Positions 52,671 to 61,729 of a stretch of DNA of 64,000 nucleotides are shown one piece after another (within the stretch, counting starts at the first letter, position 1; each line of letters starts with the position of its first letter). This DNA comes from Pseudomonas sp. ADAK13 (GTDB lineage: Bacteria; Pseudomonadota; Gammaproteobacteria; Pseudomonadales; Pseudomonadaceae): positions 5,828,001 to 5,892,000 of the forward strand of contig NZ_CP052860.1 of NCBI RefSeq assembly GCF_012935715.1. Reading direction: 5' to 3'. Position numbers and translations under genes: made by a program. The notes beneath the pieces were generated by a model. The model made no database searches. It worked only from the letters and a program-made list of their open reading frames with translations, and was not told the origin of the DNA.

Positions 52671-54470
52671 ATGTTTGTTGAGCTAAAAAAAGACTTGCAA
52701 GTAATAGCGCGCGGAAAAGGCTCGGTTATAACTTCTATCATTGACTCTAAAAATGTCCTGGTACGAGTTTCATCGACCGGTGAAACTGTGGCAGTAGGGG
52801 TCGATGAAATCGAATTTTTGATTGTGGCTGATCAGCAAAATATTGCTTGGTCGGCAACGGGTGGCTATGAAGTATCAGATGATGAATTTTACGAGGCCAA
52901 ACGCCGGCACGATATCCTCGTCAAGTTCAAAAATGGAGAGATTTCTCAAAAGCAAGCGGCGGTAGAAGTCGGTGTCAGCGTGAACCATATCTATAAGATT
53001 CTCGGAAACTTCGACGCTGCAAGAGGACCAATTACTTTAACAAGGAGAAATCGAGGAGTTAAAAAGGGTGAAGTGCGACTTAACCCGAAAATAGAAAAAG
53101 TTATCAGCGAAGCTATAGATGTGTACAAAAACAAAGAAGCTGTGCCGATTTCAAATATATGGAAAAGAGTTGAGGTGGTATGCAAGGAGAAAGGCTATAA
53201 GACGCCATCGAAGGCAACCGTTAGGCAGCGAGTTTATTCAAAGTTAACTTCCCTACAAGTCACATCTTTACGCAAAGGAAAAGAAGCCGCCAAGCAAAAA
53301 CATCATGCAAAACCAGGGTCTCAAGCCCTGAGTTTTCCATTAGAATCTGCTCAAATGGATCATACATTAGGTGACGTAGTACTTTTGGCAAATGACCGAA
53401 TCCATCCCATTGGCAGGCCATGGATAACACTTGTCGTCGATAGGTATACGCGCGTAGTTTTAGGTTATTATTTGAGCCTGCACGTTCCTAACTCAGTCTC
53501 GGTTGCTTCGGCCTTAACTCACGCGGTACTGCCAAAGTGGGAGTTTCTGGGGAGGCTGGGTTTAGACAAGTTTAGCTATCCGTTTTTCGGGGTGCCACAG
53601 TTACTCGGAATGGATAATGCTAAGGAATTCAAGAAACGTAGATTTCTATTGGATTTAGATAAAGTTCAGATGGGATACGAACATCGCCCTCCTGGCAGAA
53701 AACATTACGGTGGTCATGTAGAAAGAATGATTGGCACGTTTATGGGGAAGTTACACCTTTTGTCAGGAACAACAATGTCAAATACAGTTGCTCGTAAAAA
53801 TCTTAAATCTTCCGCGTTGCCTACGATGACATTCTCCGAATTTTGTCGATGGTTTGCCTTACAAGTATATGAATATCATAATACTGTTCATTCTGCGCTT
53901 GGTAAGTCACCAGCGGAGGCGTGGACGGAATATTTCGATCCGACAGGGATAACTCCTTATCCTCCATTTACTACTGATCCTCAACAGTTTAGATTGAATT
54001 TTATGCCTACTGAGGAAAGGGTGGTACAAACTAAGGGTATAGAGTTTAAGAATATGTTTTACTGGGATAATGTGCTTTCGCCACTGGTCGGCACAGGAAA
54101 GGCTATAATAAAATACGACCCCCTTTCAATGAAGCAAATATGGGTGAAGTTCCCAACGGGATATGTACCTATCCCATTCGCGGATATGAGTAACCCTGAT
54201 TACACATATGAAGAGTACCGTGCGGCCGCGTTTCACAGCGGTCGTAAGATACCAGGGGCCTTCACAACGCCAGAAGGACCAGTCGCTTATCGAGAGGCGG
54301 AGGCGATTGAGATTAAAAGCGTCAAGGAAACAAAAAGAGCGAGAAGGCAGGCTGCAGCACGAGAAGAGTACGAAAAAGAATTTTATCCCAGTAAGACAAC
54401 CGCCGAACCAAAAGATGTACCGGATTATTCACAACCCCCCAAAAAATTTGGTGTGAGTGATGAGCTATGA
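52671..54470 (+). CDS. tniA: TniA/TnsB-type DDE transposase
   Basis: This 599-residue transposase has an N-terminal helix-turn-helix (ISQKQAAVEVGVSVNHIYKIL, residues 91-111), a second DNA-binding region around 160-190, and an integrase catalytic core. The core has Asp230 (AQMDHTLGD), Asp315 (LLGMDNAKEF) and Glu351 (GGHVERMIGTF). The Mu-type C-terminal beta domain (FMPTEERVVQTKGIEFKNMFYW) follows. It cuts and joins the 3' ends of the element. Low GC and codon use differ sharply from the flanking genes. The tail is rich in Lys/Arg/Glu and probably contacts the AAA+ partner. The stop overlaps the tniB start by four bases. Confidence 0.9.
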   Translation: MFVELKKDLQVIARGKGSVITSIIDSKNVLVRVSSTGETVAVGVDEIEFLIVADQQNIAWSATGGYEVSDDEFYEAKRRHDILVKFKNGEISQKQAAVEVGVSVNHIYKILGNFDAARGPITLTRRNRGVKKGEVRLNPKIEKVISEAIDVYKNKEAVPISNIWKRVEVVCKEKGYKTPSKATVRQRVYSKLTSLQVTSLRKGKEAAKQKHHAKPGSQALSFPLESAQMDHTLGDVVLLANDRIHPIGRPWITLVVDRYTRVVLGYYLSLHVPNSVSVASALTHAVLPKWEFLGRLGLDKFSYPFFGVPQLLGMDNAKEFKKRRFLLDLDKVQMGYEHRPPGRKHYGGHVERMIGTFMGKLHLLSGTTMSNTVARKNLKSSALPTMTFSEFCRWFALQVYEYHNTVHSALGKSPAEAWTEYFDPTGITPYPPFTTDPQQFRLNFMPTEERVVQTKGIEFKNMFYWDNVLSPLVGTGKAIIKYDPLSMKQIWVKFPTGYVPIPFADMSNPDYTYEEYRAAAFHSGRKIPGAFTTPEGPVAYREAEAIEIKSVKETKRARRQAAAREEYEKEFYPSKTTAEPKDVPDYSQPPKKFGVSDEL

Positions 54471-55315
54471 GTGACTATCCTCGAGATTTACGAGAACTTA
54501 ATACTCAAGATAGAATCTTGCTAATAAATAAAGACGTCTGGGTTGACTATTCTCCAAGTGAGGAAATATTCAAAATAATGAACAATATTTCTCGCGTACC
54601 GAGACGTATTACAGCGCCCGCACTTATGGTTGCAGGAGTAGGAGGTGTAGGTAAGACGGCAATCATACGTCAAATACCTAAAAGAGTTGAGCGAAGTGAT
54701 GGCCTTCTATTTTTGGATATGGCGCTCGACCCAGAAAAACCTCATATTAAAAAGACATTTCACTCGGAATTGTGTAGGGCGTTAGAAATACCGATTGATG
54801 GGTCATCTAGGCCAAAGGAAGGGCGATTGGTTTCGCATGAACTTGCAGATATTTTAAAGCTAAGACAAATCTGGGGATTGGTTATCGATGAAATACATGA
54901 GCTATTGTTAGTAAAGAAAGATGAGCAACGAATCAACGGATCGATTCTCAAAACGTTGATCGGTGAGAAATACGCGCTGTGTTTATTTGGATTCGGTACT
55001 TTAGGTGCTACTACTGTACTAGGCGCAAAGCCTGAAACCAAACGACGGTTCACGGAGGTGTTGCTAAGTGACTGGAGAGAAACTGAAGAATTTAGATCGT
55101 TTCTACTTTCTATTGAAGAGAAGCTACCACTTAGGGAGCCCTCAAAGCTCTACGAAAAAAATATAGTACGGGTTATTTTGCAAAGCACCCACGGGCGTAT
55201 GGATAAAGTCATTGACCTGATACGCAGCGCCGGATGTTACGCGCTCAAGAATGGGAAGGAGCGCATAGATGTAGAATGCTTGAAGGCTGCAGCTGAAAAA
55301 CCTTGGTCTTACTAA
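54467..55315 (+). CDS. tniB: TniB/TnsC-type AAA+ ATPase
   Basis: This 282-residue ATPase has Walker A GVGGVGKT (residues 57-64) and Walker B GLVIDEIHELL (Asp141-Glu142), with a sensor region LFGFGTLGATTVLGAKPETKRRF. TnsC/TniB proteins bridge the target-selection protein and the transposase. It overlaps tniA by four bases and tniQ by one base (TAATG). Confidence 0.9.
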   Translation: MSDYPRDLRELNTQDRILLINKDVWVDYSPSEEIFKIMNNISRVPRRITAPALMVAGVGGVGKTAIIRQIPKRVERSDGLLFLDMALDPEKPHIKKTFHSELCRALEIPIDGSSRPKEGRLVSHELADILKLRQIWGLVIDEIHELLLVKKDEQRINGSILKTLIGEKYALCLFGFGTLGATTVLGAKPETKRRFTEVLLSDWRETEEFRSFLLSIEEKLPLREPSKLYEKNIVRVILQSTHGRMDKVIDLIRSAGCYALKNGKERIDVECLKAAAEKPWSY

Positions 55316-56346
55316 TGCGGTTTTCATGCGGCCTACCTGCACCATTTCATGATGAAACATTAACATCATGGCTCTACCGAATTTCTTTCAAAAGACGAAT
55401 AGTTGTGGGAGAGCGCGAACTGCTTCTAGCACGACCAAGGATAGCATGGGCGGGGGTTAATCCTATTGATGAAGATCTAGACTTTGATTTTTCGACTGTA
55501 TATTTCAAAAAAAACACTATTTCTTTGGCGTTAAATGAACAGGCAGTCAAGTGCTTTTTTAGCGCAAAAAATATTGCTATTGTTAATCCTGGCCGAAGAA
55601 CGCATTTTTGCTCTATTTGCTTGCGAGAGGACATTGTAAGGGGGCAAATGCCAGGCTGGCGTAAAAGCTGGTGCGCGAGGGATGCTGTGATTTGCGCTTT
55701 CCACGGAGTAGATCTATCAGTCTTAGGGGTAAATGCAACTTTCCGTAAGAGCTGGGATGCTTACATCCAAAGTGTGCAGCCTAATATAGCTCTCGATCCT
55801 TGGCTGAGCGTAAACTTTCAGAGGTTACGTAGAGATTTAATTCAGCGCATCAAACTTTGGCGCAAGCGTCAGAACAAACGCGCACGCAAACTGTTTTTCA
55901 ATCTTTACGACCTATTCCTTCTGGCGCCGACCTACAATCATGAGGCGGGTGTAGCACGTTTTCTTTTTGGCCGAAAACCTACGAGAAAATATAGTCAACT
56001 TATTACGTTTGAAGATGCAATCCTTCATGGCGCCGAATTAAGTGATATTAAAGCAAGATTTGGTGGTCAGGTGCTTGCGGCTTACGTTCTTGGTGGGATT
56101 CGAGAAAAGGAAATTTTGAAATTGCGGGCTAGTTGTATAAGGCATGGTATAGCGTTTCCCAAGATAGAAGAAATTATTCCAATGATACATTTCGGCTGCG
56201 CGACCTCAGCCGATTATGAATACTTGCATAGCCATTTAGGGAGGTTTACTCGAAAGGCGGGTAGTAAGCTTGATTGTCTCTTTGCGCGTTTTGAAAAAAA
56301 TATCGGATCACGCATTTTCCATAGTCAACTTCGGTTTGGTCGTTAG
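55315..56346 (+). CDS. tniQ: TniQ/TnsD-type target-selection protein
   Basis: This 343-residue protein has the TniQ N-terminus (MRFSCGLPAPFHDETLTSWLYRISFKRR) and a zinc-binding region: Cys99 and Cys102 in HFCSICLRED, Cys120 in WRKSWC, and Cys127/His130 in VICAFHGVDL. The C-terminal half has weak helix-turn-helix character (GGQVLAAYVLGGIREKEILKL). TniQ proteins choose or license the target site. The ATG at 55315 overlaps the tniB stop; upstream starts are not needed. At this length it is closer to Tn5053-type TniQ than to full TnsD. Confidence 0.85.
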   Translation: MRFSCGLPAPFHDETLTSWLYRISFKRRIVVGERELLLARPRIAWAGVNPIDEDLDFDFSTVYFKKNTISLALNEQAVKCFFSAKNIAIVNPGRRTHFCSICLREDIVRGQMPGWRKSWCARDAVICAFHGVDLSVLGVNATFRKSWDAYIQSVQPNIALDPWLSVNFQRLRRDLIQRIKLWRKRQNKRARKLFFNLYDLFLLAPTYNHEAGVARFLFGRKPTRKYSQLITFEDAILHGAELSDIKARFGGQVLAAYVLGGIREKEILKLRASCIRHGIAFPKIEEIIPMIHFGCATSADYEYLHSHLGRFTRKAGSKLDCLFARFEKNIGSRIFHSQLRFGR

Positions 56347-57252
56347 CTCTTTCGAATGGAATTGTTCTTTGATATGTCTCGTACAACGAGAACTTATGAC
56401 CTATGAAGTAGGCTACTGTGCCTTGGTGCGCACGTGCTAATTCAAGGACTACGGAGCGCTCAATTATCCATTGAGAGCTCAACCAGACGAATGACCCCGC
56501 CGGACATCCTGATTAAAATAGCATACACCATGAGATTTGAACGTGGGCGAGAGATTCCGTGCATCCTTAATTCCTTCCTCTTCGGATCAAGTAAAGGCGC
56601 TGACGTGTACAGTGTGTTCGCTGATATCGAACACGCTGTACGAATTCCTGTACTAAGGGCGACTTTATCCGTTTATTTAAAGGGAGCGCCATCAACGTTG
56701 TCACAAGGAGTCTGATGCATCAACAAAACATTAAAAAAACTATGTTAACGCCCAGGTCGTGCCTCGCATCGCTCAATGAGCTTAAGTTATTGAGAGACCT
56801 CCGCGAGGTGCTTCTCCAGAAAACTCAAGTTCGCAATATGTTTGTCTTGTATCTCCTGCGTTGCTCTGTCTAGGCATGGCAGCTTTTTTCTGGTCTCTCT
56901 GAATTGTTTGATTGACTTCAGCAAGTCATTTTACTTTTGAATCCTTTTCGCGGCGGCGAAGAACTGGCATTCCAGGAATGCGAATAGCATCGTAAATTCT
57001 TAAGACCTCACTGCTTGTCTTCGCCCTGGGCGCAAGTTGGACGATCAGTCGATCTCAATCAAGGGCATACACTACAATGCTTTTGCGAAAAAGCGCCGCT
57101 CACGATGCTCAACGCAGTTTGGGGTCGGTCTGGGCGGCGTCCAATCAACGACATACCCCAGCCGAGCGAAATCGTCGAGCGATGGTACATTTCACGGTGA
57201 TGGCATTTTGTCTCAGAGAAATGTACATTTCGCATCTTGCAAGGAGAGCACT
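56347..57252. other. Gap between transposition genes and cargo
   Basis: No convincing gene is seen in these ~900 bases. A GTG-initiated open frame at 56434-56715 has no ribosome-binding site and no recognised domain. Several hairpins occur: GAGCGCTCAAT (56454) with ATTGAGAGCTC (56470), then CTCAAT...ATTGAG and ACCTCCGCGAGGT around 56774-56815. The composition shifts here from AT-rich to the GC-richer cargo. The region may carry the cargo promoter, a small RNA, or only debris of earlier insertions. Confidence 0.5.
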
Positions 57253-58167
57253 GTGGCAGAACCCATCACCTATACCTTACCGCTAGCGTTCTATTATGAA
57301 AGCAAGCTGCCCGTCCCAATTGACGAAATCGTAAAATCTCTTCTCGCCCTCGAAAAGCTCGCGGCCAAAGTGCCACTGCTACTCGGGGAGCTCAGTGGAA
57401 CCTCGATTGATCTGCATTCCCTGAAAGTGGAAAAAATCGAATCTGGGAGTCTGAAAGAGCTTCTTGAAATGTCCATTTCCTTTCTGTCGGAAGAGGACAA
57501 GGTGAAGTTTAAGGCCTGGCTGAAGGGGACAAAGATGGGGCAAGCGACGAAGGTTGCAGCAGTGGGAGGCTTAGCCTCACTGGCCGTTTTGCTAATCGCC
57601 AGTCAAGCGATCACTGCTTACGACACCTTTACCAAAACCGACACCCCGAGCATCCAGGCAAACCATAACGTCATCATCAACATAGGTGCTGATGCTACCG
57701 GCGTGTCGCCTGAGCGTCTGAAAAAAGCCATCGATGCCTCCATGACGGGTGACAAGAAAAAAGTGGTGGCTGCCGCTTTAAACTTCGTAAGTCCGGCGGC
57801 GGGTGAGGATGGCGGACGTCTATACATCGGGCAGGATAAGAGCTCCGACGTGTCCTTCTCCCACGAGGCCGCGACCGATGCTCCGGCACAAGCCGATTTC
57901 CGCATTCGGGACGTCGATCATCTCTATGAGAGAGTGGCGGTTGAGATCAAGGTCCTTGATCGCGATAAAACCGATCGCGGCTGGAAGGCGATTCTTCCGA
58001 CGGTTGCTTCGGAAAAGCGGCTACCACTTTATTTCGGTGAGGGCGTCGTCCCTGGTAAAGCTGCGACCGAGGAAACAGTCATGGCGGATGTCATCGTCAC
58101 ATACGCTCAAGACTTTAATAAAGGCGTGATGATTCCCAAGGCGATCCTGGTTAAGCGGATCTATTGA
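57253..58167 (+). CDS. Unknown cargo protein with one membrane segment
   Basis: This 304-residue protein is not recognised. The GTG start at 57253 has AAGGAG 7 bases upstream and is preferred to an ATG at 57037, whose extension looks like random sequence. Residues 1-95 form a soluble domain of alternating strand and helix (YTLPLAFYYESKLPVPIDEIV, then IDLHSLKVEKIESGSLKELLEM). One hydrophobic helix spans about 101-122 (VAAVGGLASLAVLLIASQAI). The C-terminal ~180 residues are soluble, with ADFRIRDVDHLYERVAVEIKVLD and GWKAILPTVASEKRLPLYF. Its place between the tni operon and the Druantia genes makes a defence-related or accessory role possible, by position only. Confidence 0.6.
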   Translation: MAEPITYTLPLAFYYESKLPVPIDEIVKSLLALEKLAAKVPLLLGELSGTSIDLHSLKVEKIESGSLKELLEMSISFLSEEDKVKFKAWLKGTKMGQATKVAAVGGLASLAVLLIASQAITAYDTFTKTDTPSIQANHNVIINIGADATGVSPERLKKAIDASMTGDKKKVVAAALNFVSPAAGEDGGRLYIGQDKSSDVSFSHEAATDAPAQADFRIRDVDHLYERVAVEIKVLDRDKTDRGWKAILPTVASEKRLPLYFGEGVVPGKAATEETVMADVIVTYAQDFNKGVMIPKAILVKRIY

Positions 58168-58807
58168 TCGACCAAACTGAGCATCGGTACGCCCAATGAG
58201 TGAGGGCGTCCTGGACAGATCGCCACTTAAATGCCCCAAGGCGTGATCTTGGCGAGCGCATGTTGTGACTCAAAATCTCTTGATTCCCCGACTTCCGCAG
58301 GAAGTGATCGCCGACAGACATTCGTGATGGACATTCGGTCCGCTTCGCGCGCCACCGTCTGGTAGGTGCGGGTGGCGGTCGTATGAGAGGAATCAAGGTC
58401 GTCCGCGTGGCGTCCTTCCCAGTGTGGACGTCGCAGCAGCGTGTGTTCGCTGCCAGATTTTTCAGCGACGACGTGCTGAGTTGGATCAGGGCATTAGAGC
58501 TCAGCTTGTCTGGGCACGTGCTGACTGTCAGTGCAGTGCGTTGCCTTTATTTTATAAGTGTTGAGGATGGATGTACCATCTACTCTCTGCGCTGACGGCT
58601 GGACTCACAAGCTGTTGGAGTTCGCCAAACGGAAGCTGGGATGGGGTATCCGTTGACCCCTTTTGCTGAAGTCTGGCGCGACGCGAACACCGTCCGAATA
58701 ATCGATTGGGTGGCCGATCCGATTCTAATCAAGCCTCCCATGCGTGTAACGCAGAAGCTGTCGGCTAGTTAGGCGCCATTGGATTACTACTGAGCAGGAA
58801 GCGACAC
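58168..58807. other. Gap with a possible transposase scrap
   Basis: No intact gene is seen in these 640 bases. Around 58600-58665 one frame reads ADGWTHKLLEFAKRKLGWGIR before a stop. This recalls the ADG(G)Y...GW region of IS5/IS4-group transposases, but it is far too short to assign. The Druantia promoter presumably lies near the end of this gap. Confidence 0.4.
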
Positions 58808-60037
58808 ATGCCAAAAGGCGACGCGATCATTATTGGCGTTAACCTCCGAGAAGCGAACCTCAAGCGAAAGTTACGCGAGCACTTACATTCTTTGGGGTTC
58901 ACTAAAACAGATGAGGGTGCGCTGCGTCCGCCGGGAAATGGCAAGGAGGCAATCCGCACTCTGCATAGTGCGCAACGTGAAGAGCGTCTTATCGCCAGCG
59001 AAAGCTTTGTTCTCAGGGCGGGCGCAAAACTGATGCATCATTTTGCATCAGGATCTGAGGTTAAACCGGAAAAAATTTCACCCGTGCTGGAGCGCGTGTC
59101 TTCCAGTACTTGGCAAAGCGACTTATTCCGATTGGCTGCGCTATCCTGGTCAGTGCCGGTGTCCAATGGCTTTGGGCGCCGCCTACGTTATCTGGTTTGG
59201 GACCAAAGCAACGGAAAACTGATGGGGATTATCGCTATCGGTGATCCTGTATTCAACCTTGGGGTGCGAGACAAGTTTATCGGTTGGAACTCCCATGACC
59301 GCGGCGCCAGACTGGTTAATATTATGGATGCTTATGTGCTAGGAGCGATCCCGCCTTATAACTCACTGCTTGGCGGCAAATTGGTTGCCTGTCTGCTTCG
59401 TAGTCGTGATCTGTACGATGATTTTGCCGCGACCTATGGCGCCTCTAGGGGCATTATCTCTCAGCAGGAAAAGAAGGCGCGTTTACTGGCGATCATAACG
59501 ACCTCGTCGATGGGACGCTCTTCGGTCTATAACAGGTTGAAGCTACACGGCACGGAGTATCTCAAATCGATAGGCTATACCGGTGGTTGGGGACATTTTC
59601 ATATCCCAGACTGGCTCTTCACCGAACTGCGGGACTATCTGCGCTATAAGGATCACACCTATGCCGATCAGCACGCTTTCGGGCAGGGCCCCAACTGGCG
59701 GTTGCGCACCACTCGAGCAGCGCTGACCGCTCTCGGCTTCAAAGATGATCTGATGCGCCATGGCATCCAACGCGAAGTCTTTATCTCTCAACTCGCATCC
59801 AATGCGACCAAAATCTTGCAGAGCGGAAAAGGGAAGCCCGACGTGAGCTCTCTGCAATCCGTTAACCAGATCGCTGATATGGCGCTTGAGCGATGGTTAC
59901 TGCCCCGTGCTATCCACATGCCGAATTTCAAATATTGGAAATCGAGCGACCTGATTGATTTGTTTGGCAATCAAGCCCAGTTACTCCGAGCACAAGTGGA
60001 GCAGGAGCAGTTGCTCGACGCAACCCAACGGAATTAG
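58808..60037 (+). CDS. druA: Druantia anti-phage protein DruA (DUF4338)
   Basis: This 409-residue protein carries the DUF4338 pattern: LVWDQSNGKLMGIIAIGDPVFNLGVRDKFIGWN, then LVNIMDAYVLGAIPPYNSLLGGKLVACLLRS. The C-terminal segment has YADQHAFGQGPNWRLRTTRAALTALG and HGIQREVFISQLASNATKIL. In type I Druantia systems this is the first gene, followed by druB-druC-druD-druE. The biochemical role of DruA is not established. The ATG follows GAGCAGGAAGCG. The following gene starts 24 bases on, so an operon is likely. Confidence 0.82.
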   Translation: MPKGDAIIIGVNLREANLKRKLREHLHSLGFTKTDEGALRPPGNGKEAIRTLHSAQREERLIASESFVLRAGAKLMHHFASGSEVKPEKISPVLERVSSSTWQSDLFRLAALSWSVPVSNGFGRRLRYLVWDQSNGKLMGIIAIGDPVFNLGVRDKFIGWNSHDRGARLVNIMDAYVLGAIPPYNSLLGGKLVACLLRSRDLYDDFAATYGASRGIISQQEKKARLLAIITTSSMGRSSVYNRLKLHGTEYLKSIGYTGGWGHFHIPDWLFTELRDYLRYKDHTYADQHAFGQGPNWRLRTTRAALTALGFKDDLMRHGIQREVFISQLASNATKILQSGKGKPDVSSLQSVNQIADMALERWLLPRAIHMPNFKYWKSSDLIDLFGNQAQLLRAQVEQEQLLDATQRN

Positions 60038-60061
60038 GGACGCAAGGGGAAGGGGAAGGCG

Positions 60062-61729
60062 ATGGACTATGCCATTAACAGAGTGACAAACAAAATCGAG
60101 TCGGCTGAAAAGGCATTTGGCGGAGGATTTTACGTCTGTCCTATTTGCCGGGCGAGAGTGAGCCACTGCGCAGGACTCAAACGTAGAAAATATTTTGCAC
60201 ACTATCCCGGCACCGGCACATTTGAATGTGAAAACTTTACTCTAGGCCAGTATGAGCAGGGCGCTTCCAATGGCGCGCTTGCTGGTCTAACCAAGCGGCG
60301 CATGGACCTGCGATTAAAAATCGAAAGAGGGCAAAATCGGGCTGCGTGGTATCTAGAGTTGACCCTGCCTTCCTGTCGTGCGTGCAACGCCACGCTCACT
60401 GTTGATGTGGGGGGACGGTTACAGAACATCAATATGCGCGGTATGGCTACTGGCTTTCGGATCATGGCCGAACTCTCCACGGATGACTTTCGGATAGTGT
60501 CCTTTGACGGTGCTCCGGACCGTTTTTTCGTCGAAGGCGTGGAGCGTGAATGCCGCGGACTTCCATCATTGGGGGCGGCTGTGTTCACGGCTTCGGGGCG
60601 CGGTGGCACGATTGGATTCCCGAGAGCGCACGAACTGCGAGGGGCAGAGACCTACGCTGTTTTGTGGAAAGAACCCGAGTTTCCGGGCTTCCCCAATGAG
60701 CTTGTCCCCGATAGGTTTCAAAGTCGGCAAGGTTGGTCGCTTGCTCTAATCACTGTTCCTGAAGCGCCCTCTCAAGAATGCATTGAATGGCTCCAGGCTT
60801 TCACGGGCTTGATGGTCAATCCCTCTGTACCAAGCATCTCAACCGTCTGGCCGTTTCTTGCGAGAAACGCCAGTGTAAATGCCGTTGAGTGTACCGATTC
60901 TAGTTCGATAGTCTTGGCCGCCAATATGATGCCGGTAGGTCCGGGGGATGCAGGGCCAAACATGCTGGTGTTTGGTGGTGAAAGCCGAATAGCTGCAATG
61001 GGGCTTGAACGATCACCTGCTTTGTTTGCTTTGGCACCGGGTGGACAAACGCATTTCCGAGTCGCTAAGTCCGAGCGCTCTGAAAGCGAAAAACTCTTTT
61101 CCCGGACACTCACAGTTAGGCCGGTATCGGACCTACCTGGACTGGAGATGGCATTTACTACTGCGGAAGGAGTGCACTTAGTCGTACCCTTCGGCACTTC
61201 AAAGTGTAAAGCGCTTGTGGAGTCAGTCAGGCAGCAGCGGACGACACTCGAGTACCTGGCGATGCCTCCCGGCATCTCTGGCCAGCTACATGCCGAAAGT
61301 CGGTCAACGCCGGTCACCCTTCGATTGGCGTCAGGCAATACTGCCGCTCCCCATTGTGCCCATCAGCGGCTCCTGCCCCCCGCTATACAGACCGCGGTCA
61401 TTGATTTTTTAAGCGACTCGTCATCACCTGTCGATCTTGAGTTCGGAGGGTTCGGCCGGCTGCGTTTGGCGGGCACTCCGTTGATGCCGGCAGTCAGTAA
61501 GGCTCATTTAGTCTTGGATCACCTCATCCGGACAAGGCTGCGCAGTTTCCTTTTCCAAATGCACGTAGGGTCAACGGCTGGGCGTTTTGCGAACGATTCG
61601 ACATTGGTTCGAGCATTTTGCGCAAGCAGGCCTCCGCAGAGACTTATACCGAACTATCGCGCTCTGGCGAGCGAACTCCGCGCCAGCGGATTTGACATCA
61701 AACATTCAGCAGGAGGTGTCTCGTTATGA
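60062..61729 (+). CDS. druB: Probable Druantia protein DruB
   Basis: This 555-residue protein begins with a zinc-binding segment: Cys26 and Cys29 in FYVCPICRARVSHC, His47 in RRKYFAHYPG, and Cys56 in TFECENF. The spacing recalls the N-terminal domain of CoiA-like competence proteins. The remaining ~480 residues, rich in beta strands, have no recognised family. The call as DruB rests on position between DruA and a long coiled-coil protein in the expected order. The start follows AGGGGAAGGGGAAGG. Its stop overlaps the next start (ATGA-type, 61726-61729), indicating coupled translation. Confidence 0.62.
   Translation: MDYAINRVTNKIESAEKAFGGGFYVCPICRARVSHCAGLKRRKYFAHYPGTGTFECENFTLGQYEQGASNGALAGLTKRRMDLRLKIERGQNRAAWYLELTLPSCRACNATLTVDVGGRLQNINMRGMATGFRIMAELSTDDFRIVSFDGAPDRFFVEGVERECRGLPSLGAAVFTASGRGGTIGFPRAHELRGAETYAVLWKEPEFPGFPNELVPDRFQSRQGWSLALITVPEAPSQECIEWLQAFTGLMVNPSVPSISTVWPFLARNASVNAVECTDSSSIVLAANMMPVGPGDAGPNMLVFGGESRIAAMGLERSPALFALAPGGQTHFRVAKSERSESEKLFSRTLTVRPVSDLPGLEMAFTTAEGVHLVVPFGTSKCKALVESVRQQRTTLEYLAMPPGISGQLHAESRSTPVTLRLASGNTAAPHCAHQRLLPPAIQTAVIDFLSDSSSPVDLEFGGFGRLRLAGTPLMPAVSKAHLVLDHLIRTRLRSFLFQMHVGSTAGRFANDSTLVRAFCASRPPQRLIPNYRALASELRASGFDIKHSAGGVSL

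Noticed and set aside
56434..56715. 93-codon open frame after tniQ
   Set aside because: It starts with GTG without a ribosome-binding site, overlaps predicted hairpins and has no recognisable domain or conserved composition.
52359..57252. CRISPR-associated Tn7-like element
   Set aside because: No Cas genes or repeat-spacer array were seen near tniQ in the window.
58600..58665. IS5-type transposase fragment
   Set aside because: Only about 20 codons resemble the family and no terminal repeats or catalytic residues are present, so it is not listed as a mobile element.
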